A stretch of DNA of 64,000 nt from Rhyzopertha dominica. Its lineage: Eukaryota; Arthropoda; Insecta; Coleoptera; Bostrichidae. A program made the translations under genes and the position numbers. The stretch lies in contig QCXZ01000041.1 in NCBI GenBank assembly GCA_025024175.1, positions 30,995,786 to 31,059,785 on the forward strand, given 5' to 3'. Of the stretch, positions 57,621 to 64,000 are shown piece after piece. How positions within the stretch are numbered: the stretch's first letter is position 1; each line of letters starts with the position of its first letter. The notes below the pieces were generated by a model. That model was not told the DNA's origin. It saw only the letters and a list, made by a program, of their open reading frames with translations, and made no database searches.

Positions 57621-60600
57621 ATTCAAAATGCCGCATCTTCTACGTGTAACGTTTGATTCGTGATTTGACTAACCGTAAGCTGATTTTTGTGACATAAAAT
57701 ATATGATACAACATTCAACCATATTTAGCTTTTCTTAATGGAAATAGATTATAAATGCCTTTAATATTTACTGATTACTAGCGCTTATTCATAACTGTAG
57801 TACTCAATGGCAAACTGTTTAAAAACTGAATGATAAAAAAGATCGACTATAACTCAGCTATTTCTCAAAATGGCTAACTCTGAAGCAGACTTTGAGACAA
57901 AAANACATGTTTGGGAGTGGTATTTGTTAAAACTTGAGAAATTTGATTATTTGATTATGCAGATCATATGGACAACCAACGTTTGGAAAAAGAAGGTTTG
58001 TTAAGCAGACCGAATAGGTAATCATTTTAGAGCGACGCTAATCTCTTTGTAGTTAAACAAGATTTCAGATTCTTTCAGCGAGAACTTTTCAATGCTTTGG
58101 GTCGTAAAAAAATTTGGCCGGTTATGATTTTGAGCATTCTAAAAAGGATTGAAAAGTGTACAATTCAAAACCGTGACTTGTTTGAGCATTAAATATATTC
58201 CTTACTTCTCTGTGTATGTTTTGTGTTATTGTAATTACTCTAGGTTTGTTTTCATTATTCCTGTTCCTGTCCTATCTTTTATTGCTCTTATACGATTTTA
58301 GCCCAATAACCCACCTAAGGTGGGAGCGCTCTATTTGACGTTGATAGTGAGATATTGGCTTCTAAGCGTCAGATTGAACTCGGGTTCTCTCTAAATGACA
58401 GCTTATGGTTTCTAGTTGTCCTCAAACAACTTTTTTTAGGTAGGGTCACTAGGATCAATGTGTCCATTTTTTATGCAAAGTTTTATATATTGCTTCATGG
58501 GTGTCGTCGAACGTGATTTCTGTTTCTGCGTATGATGGTGCAAATTTTTATTAAAGATTGAAGTACAAAAAAAATTGAAATTTGGTCTGAGGGTTATGCT
58601 CCACATCAAACTTGAATTAAAACTATGAAGGACATGCACCATGTTACCTAACGGTACAAAATTCGATTTTGCTTCGTGGATATCATTGGACGTAATTTTT
58701 GATGCTGAGCATAATGGTGCATGTCGAATTTTGATTAAGGTTTGTATATGGTTTTTGATTATTTTTCCTATTTCCCGTTTATTTTATGACATTTATCACG
58801 AAAATGGTAAAGATGCCATAAAGAAACGAAACATAGGAAATATATTTTTGAAAGTGTCCCAAACATGCCTTAATAAAGAGGAAAAAATATTAATTTTTTC
58901 TCCTGCTGTCTATAAAAAATAAAGTTTCCGGGATAGAAATTTTTAAATCGAATCGAACTTGTCGCAGAAATATTTGAACTAGTAGTAAAAATAGCGAGAA
59001 TCACTGAGGTTGCTAGCATTTCAAACGTATGATGCTTACAAACAGCACTTCATATCACAATAGTGTTCATATGGAGATTTTTTCGGTAACACACTTNCTC
59101 TCCTTCCGCTGCAAACTTGTATGATATTGCAAACTGCGTCTGCAATTGACACCAACACCGCACCCCATTTATGTTACATCATCTTAATTTATTGCTTTAT
59201 TGGTTGAAAACACACAGGAAGCGTTAATGAGAACGCGAAACTCATGATATAAAGTAATTTGAGGAATGTCGTTATTCCTATGGTGTGCCAATAGCACACC
59301 CATTACGTGGAGAGATACTTGAATATCGTTAAAATATCGCTCCAATTTACGGCCCGCAATGTATTGAATAACTGCAATGCGGTATATATTGCACGGATTA
59401 ATTTTGCTAATTAATGTACTTTGTAGGTTTCTAGGTGCTGCATTTATGACTGCGACATTGATACATTTATGGTGTTGATGCTTGATGAAGCGTATGATTA
59501 ACGAGTAACACGGGCCGGCCTGTATGAATACATTGCGTGCTGAATGTAATGTATTATATACAACTGTGGTGTTGAAGGGCAAAAATTCGCAGAAAATGGT
59601 TTTATGTCATGGATTAGGTGTTGACATAATACTGACCATTACTAAGCGTCCACCAATTCCTATCACTTTCCAGTTTTCCAATGCTTTACTTAGCGCAATT
59701 CAAAACTTGTGATTGTTGTAAGTTGTGTACACTGCAATGTTGTTTTTCTTTAATTGCACTTTTAATTTTGACCCCTACAAAATCGTTTACAACAGTTTAC
59801 ACATTTGAGCATCGATTTGTTTTAACTACCTATTGTCTACAGCTTTTATGCCATTCTTTATAATGTAGCAATTTGTGTTTCATGAGAACAATAAGCCTTA
59901 AGAGAAGTCTTTATATATACTGTATTCACAAATTCATTCGTTTGAATAATATTTCCTCGCAGCAGTTAAAATCGTNTTGTTTATTTTACACAGTTTGTAG
60001 TCGGTCTCTTTCAGAATGTCAGATTATCAAGAAAAAAAGTCAGCCTAACGGGATATAAAAATTATAATTTGCTTCTTGACATAAGTTGACTTTTATTTTT
60101 ACAACCAGTTGCAACAGTCTCTCCGTTTATGTGATTTGTGTATTAATGTTTACTAATTATACAATTCACCTTCCCATATTAGTGTTTTTCAAGGGAACAT
60201 GCTTATATTATGATTTTTAATGAACTAGGTACACGGTTACTAGTGAAGCTTTTTGTTTATTAGGGGTATTCAAGACGTCCACAAATCAATGCATAACTAC
60301 AAAAAATGCGAAAAGTACGGCTAATGAAGGGGTCCACTCCAACCGCCACTTCATTAATTTGCATTTTTAGTGAAAGCGTAAAAACGTCATCTTAAACAAT
60401 TAGTAATTTAACATTTAATGAGTATTTGCACACACATTCCTTTCAATACTATATATTTCTTATAAACCATTTTGCCCCTCGCAAACAACGGACCTACTAA
60501 ATGTCAAACTAGGATTTATGAGATTTTGGCGTGTAATTAGACGCCAACTTTATATTTCATATAGCCAATCAGAATTGAGGAAATGTGTGTAAAACACCGA

Positions 60601-63180
60601 AATTGCACAAAAATGTATGATTTCGTAAAACTGTGCACGTATTGTACGTATCCTGTACTGACACAGCTATTAAATATTTTTATTAAGATAATATTTGCAG
60701 TGTTGCTCTTGATCCTCTTCCTCTATTCTTTTTATCTCTTACTTTTCTATTACTCTAAGCATTATACATTCATATGGTTTGTGCCGTAGCAGTATTTCTG
60801 ATACAACTCTTTCATTTGATGCTTCCTCTTTTCTGTTACATTTTATTTCTGCATTGAAATTCTTTCTTTTACAAATTTCATTATAAGACTGTAATTTACT
60901 CGTGGTTTTTAGTATTCTCTACTACACTCTTTAAGCATGTATTTTCTTTTGTTTTTCAAATACAACAAATGAAGTGCTAAAGCTCTTGAATATTATGCTC
61001 TTTCGTTGCAGTTTAGATTCTTTAGGATTTTATTAAATTCATTCGTACTGCCTTAACACCATTTAATAACGTGCATCTAAGATGGTATTATCATTAACAA
61101 TCTTTTCCTATTGCCTCACCAAATCTAATTGCAAACAAACACTTTACAATTAAAAAATGAATGGTTTTTATTTTTACGCAAATTTGCAATTGAATGTGAT
61201 ATGAATTGTACAAAAAGTCACACCGGCAGAATACCCGTAAACAGGCGAGACATCACATGACTTGTTTTAGTACAGTCAAATAAAATTACTAAATATTCAT
61301 TTTATAGTTAACCGCCTCTACCTCTACCACGTATTTAAGATTAGAAGTGTCCACATCAAACTTATTGGTACTTATATAGAAAGATACAGCCAGCAGGATT
61401 TTTTGTCAAATATGTCAAGTTTTTTAATGTTAAAGTTTATTATGGAAAAACATAAAATACGGTAACTACTCGAAAGCGGAGGCAAACCGGAGTTTTAAAA
61501 GTCTTATGAACCTGGAATTGCATTACGTGACGTTACAGCAGTAGCCGATATCGTAGTATAGTAGTAAATAGAAACATAGGTCCATTCAGACCTATTTCTC
61601 AATACCTTGGGGAAACTGTGACAAATAGATACGGTAAAACATATATACTGACCAAGAACTGTTGATATCATACTTTAAACTCGAATTTCAATTAGGGCCT
61701 CCGCTGTTAATGTGATGACGATTTTCATGCATCCAAATATGTGGAACAGTTTGTGAATCACGTTTTATCACTACAGAGGACAGTAGGAATGTTATGGATC
61801 GCCCCTACACATGTTCTTAAACCATCTGTAGAATTCTATGCGTCTTTGCAGCCACTAGCATGTAGAATTTTTGACACTGATAATTTGTACGTAAAAAGAA
61901 TGCTTTTCTAACAGTACGTTGCGATATTCTGTCGCTTGCCGTAAGTTTTTTTTTAAACTGATGGATTTTGAAATATGTAAAGTAACACATTTGTTTCGGC
62001 AACTTTATTATTTGATTTGGAATGTCTTTTCGTTCGCTGAAGGAGCCATAAATTACCATCAATCGTTTAAATGTAGGCAAGGAAGGGGTGGCGACGATCA
62101 AAGTAACGTTCATTTTTGCGCAACTGAGACAGCGTTTAAATTACACCGTACTTCCAAGTCTGATAAATTCATTAAAAAGCTTGCTTTTCCAACTAATAAT
62201 GGATTGACGGATTGACATTTTAAATTACCGGTATTTGGCTTTAAATATAAAACTGACAGGAAGTAGCGTTGTGCATCGTTATGCACATACCAACGGGAAC
62301 AGAAACGGCCATGATGAAGCTCCATTATTTTGATTGTTGGTAGCTTCTATTGTAATGAACATTGACGTCATTTTTATTTTCAAACTTTAGAACACAAAAT
62401 AAGGTTAGATGCGCGGCTTGGGGTTGTTTTTTAACACCAATAAATAAAAATTCAGGAGTAACGTTTCATATGTAAGTGTTTTTAACACAAAATTTGTCTT
62501 TTTAATGCTATGAAGCAACAAATTGCGTGCTATGCATAGGCGCAGTCAAACTGATTGACTCGTGCGATAACTTGACACGGATCTAGCTTTTTAGGTAAAA
62601 CACCATATAATGTATGTACCTATCTAGACAACTAACTTCGTTTTACACAGCTGTGCTCTGATTGACTTTGATAATACTTCAGTAATATTTAAGGTGTGGT
62701 AAATATATTTTATACAATAATTCGTTGTCTCAAACATACTGCCCTGCGCCACTCTCAAAGCATAAACAGTAGTCGACCATATACAAGCTCCACTCTGGTC
62801 CCGCGAATCGAATCATACGCTCCGTCCAGTCAGTTTTATATCCAAAGGTTTTCTGGAGCCATAACTAACTATGGTTTATGCTTAAAAAAACAAGCGTAAG
62901 TAATATCTCGAAATGACAGCTTATTTGCAAAGTTGAATGACATTGTCTTATTTTCTACCTTTTGTATTTACACCTTTTATGTAAAATTAAAAATAGCTAC
63001 GTTAGAGGAATTAAATATAAAGATAACACCCTAAAGGAGTGAGATGCTGGTAAAAGCTTTCACTGTTTCGCTTTGTCGATTCATATTTTATTTATAATAG
63101 TGATATTACAAATATTATGTAAGTATGTACATAAATATATTATATTAGCTGAAGCAGACCAGCTTCGCTCGATCAGCCTA
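57621..63180. other. Long intergenic stretch, no gene recognised
   Basis: AT-rich. Notable frames without recognisable motifs are 58641-58922 plus (93 codons) and 59184-59582 minus (132 codons, the longest unexplained frame in this part). Near 61690-61800 a segment reads ADDDFHASKYVEQFVNH-like, too weak to call. Confidence 0.45.
59184..59582 (-). other. 132-codon open frame, unrecognised
   Basis: Unusually long for this AT-rich region. It reads HHKCINVAVINAAPRNLQST in its middle and VSLHVMGVLLAHHRNNDIPQ towards the end. No signal peptide, no domain I recognise, no splice context established. A GTGTGCCAATAGCACAC palindrome (about 59283-59299) lies inside it, which leans towards repeat DNA rather than a gene. 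Confidence 0.25.
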
Positions 63181-63189
63181 CTTCATAGA

Positions 63190-63405
63190 GTGACTGACAA
63201 CCATACTATAAATTTGAGGCATAGAGGCAAGATTAGTTTACCATCCTAATTCAGAATCTGGCATACGTCGGTTCACATACCACGCTCCAAAATTATATAA
63301 TGAGTTGCCTCTTGATTTGAAATCACTACCTGAACTCCAATTTAAAATTAAATTAAAAAGCGCATTACTTTGTAAACAAAATGACGGCACTGATGTGGAC
63401 GCAAG
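63190..63405 (+). pseudogene. Non-LTR retrotransposon C-terminal remnant
   Basis: The plus strand reads RFTYHAPKLYNELPLDLKSL, then PELQFKIKLKSALLCKQ. This resembles the tail of non-LTR reverse transcriptases, where a P-LYN-LP-D-K-L---FK--LK pattern precedes the stop. The upstream part is 5'-truncated or frameshifted. A short (ATT/ACT) repeat follows at about 63437-63466. Confidence 0.55.
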
Positions 63406-63436
63406 TATGATTATGAAAGTTTGTATGAATGTATGA

Positions 63437-63466
63437 ATTATTATTATTATTACTACTATTATTATT
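63437..63466. repeat. Short imperfect (ATT)n microsatellite
   Basis: ATT repeats with two ACT units. Located just 3' of the LINE remnant, where such elements often carry simple-repeat tails. Confidence 0.8.
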
Positions 63467-63469
63467 TGA

Positions 63470-64000
63470 AGTTGTGGTAACCTTGAGATGACCTCAAAAG
63501 ATCGATTTTCGACATCTCCATTGTGAGACAGACACCACATTTGAGGGGTTTCCTAGTCTTTGCCAAATTTTCTAAGAATGTTCTCTGAGCTTCTCGAAAC
63601 ACCGATTTTTGAGTTCAATACCGCGAAACGGTTTCGAAAAACTGCCACTGCAATGGACAGTGAAATATTTGGTACATTTTGTATGCAAGTCCCCGGGGTC
63701 AACCCCCTATACCTCTTATAATTCTGCAGCCACCGACACGCAACCACCGTAGTGCACGATGGGAGACTCGAGGCTATCACCTCACACAAACACAATTGGT
63801 CTGCGTTTGGTAGTTTTGGCTGCAAAGTGAAATATACGCTGTTTTTTCTTTTTTTGACATTTATCTACAACTGTCATTATGTATTTAATTTAATTTAAAC
63901 CTAAATGAGTTGAACACTGCAAATTGCTTGCAATCTTGGCGGAATTTAACGATTTTCAACTTTTACCAGCTCTTAGTGGGCTAGTACAGCTATTAAGCAT
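63470..64000. other. Intergenic, no gene recognised
   Basis: A 90-codon minus-strand frame (63553-63825) is GC-richer than its surroundings but unrecognised. It may be part of the retroelement debris. Confidence 0.4.

Noticed and set aside
61490..61800. Possible mariner-type scrap (DDDFHASKYVEQFVNH)
   Set aside because: Too short and too weak to separate from chance.
1..64000. CRISPR arrays, operons or bacterial-type defence systems
   Set aside because: The sequence is eukaryotic: spliced genes, poly(A) signals and insect-type transposons. No regularly spaced repeats were seen.

Overview
This is an AT-rich eukaryotic window, most likely from an insect. Three protein genes are well supported. 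All encode secreted, low-complexity proteins of the cuticle or extracellular-matrix kind: a 1663-residue acidic repeat protein (8091-13082, minus), a 527-residue Pro/Gln-rich protein with a 4-codon first exon and a 55-nt intron (27344-28982, plus), and a Gly/Tyr-rich cuticle-type protein (47374-47931, minus, first exon not located). I cannot fix the insect order. Small introns, GYGG/AAPV cuticle proteins and the types of transposon remnant all point to an insect. The word TAGGTAC is strikingly frequent.

Layout. 1-1750: no gene seen. 1751-4462: a 1.06-kb palindromic element, then a second TIR element with a third palindrome nested inside it. 4463-7900: intergenic. 7.9-13.4 kb: large acidic secreted-protein gene with poly(A) signals and a TATA/Inr pair at ideal spacing. 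15.1-15.5 kb: dead mariner-type transposase. 18.3-19.6 kb: a cluster of diverged inverted repeats. 20.2 kb: a retroelement-like hairpin tail. 20.6-21.3 kb: second copy of the TIR family. 23.2-24.1 kb: decayed ISL2EU-like DNA transposon with its TIRs. 27.2-29.1 kb: Pro/Gln-rich gene. 29.9-31.0 kb: another palindromic element. 32.0-32.3 kb: transposase scrap. 32.7-33.0 kb: third copy of the TIR family. 33.6-38.0 kb: a 4.4-kb nested inverted-repeat structure holding a broken R2/R4/Dong-type LINE, itself split by a 775-bp TIR element. 43.7-44.3, 48.7-49.2 and 51.0-51.3 kb: three more dead Tc1/mariner-type transposases. 47.3-47.9 kb: cuticle gene. 63.2-63.4 kb: LINE C-terminal remnant.

The first two genes are divergent, with start codons 14.3 kb apart. 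They share a signal peptide, a short acidic propeptide and a dibasic DKR-TI junction. The cuticle protein has a similar KR after its acidic N-terminus. They may be co-expressed structural proteins of one extracellular layer; this is an inference. Most other recognisable content is decayed mobile DNA. Much of it is Tc1/mariner-like, flanked by TA and ending in CAGGG, and several copies are full-length foldbacks. The remaining open segments are short and unrecognised.
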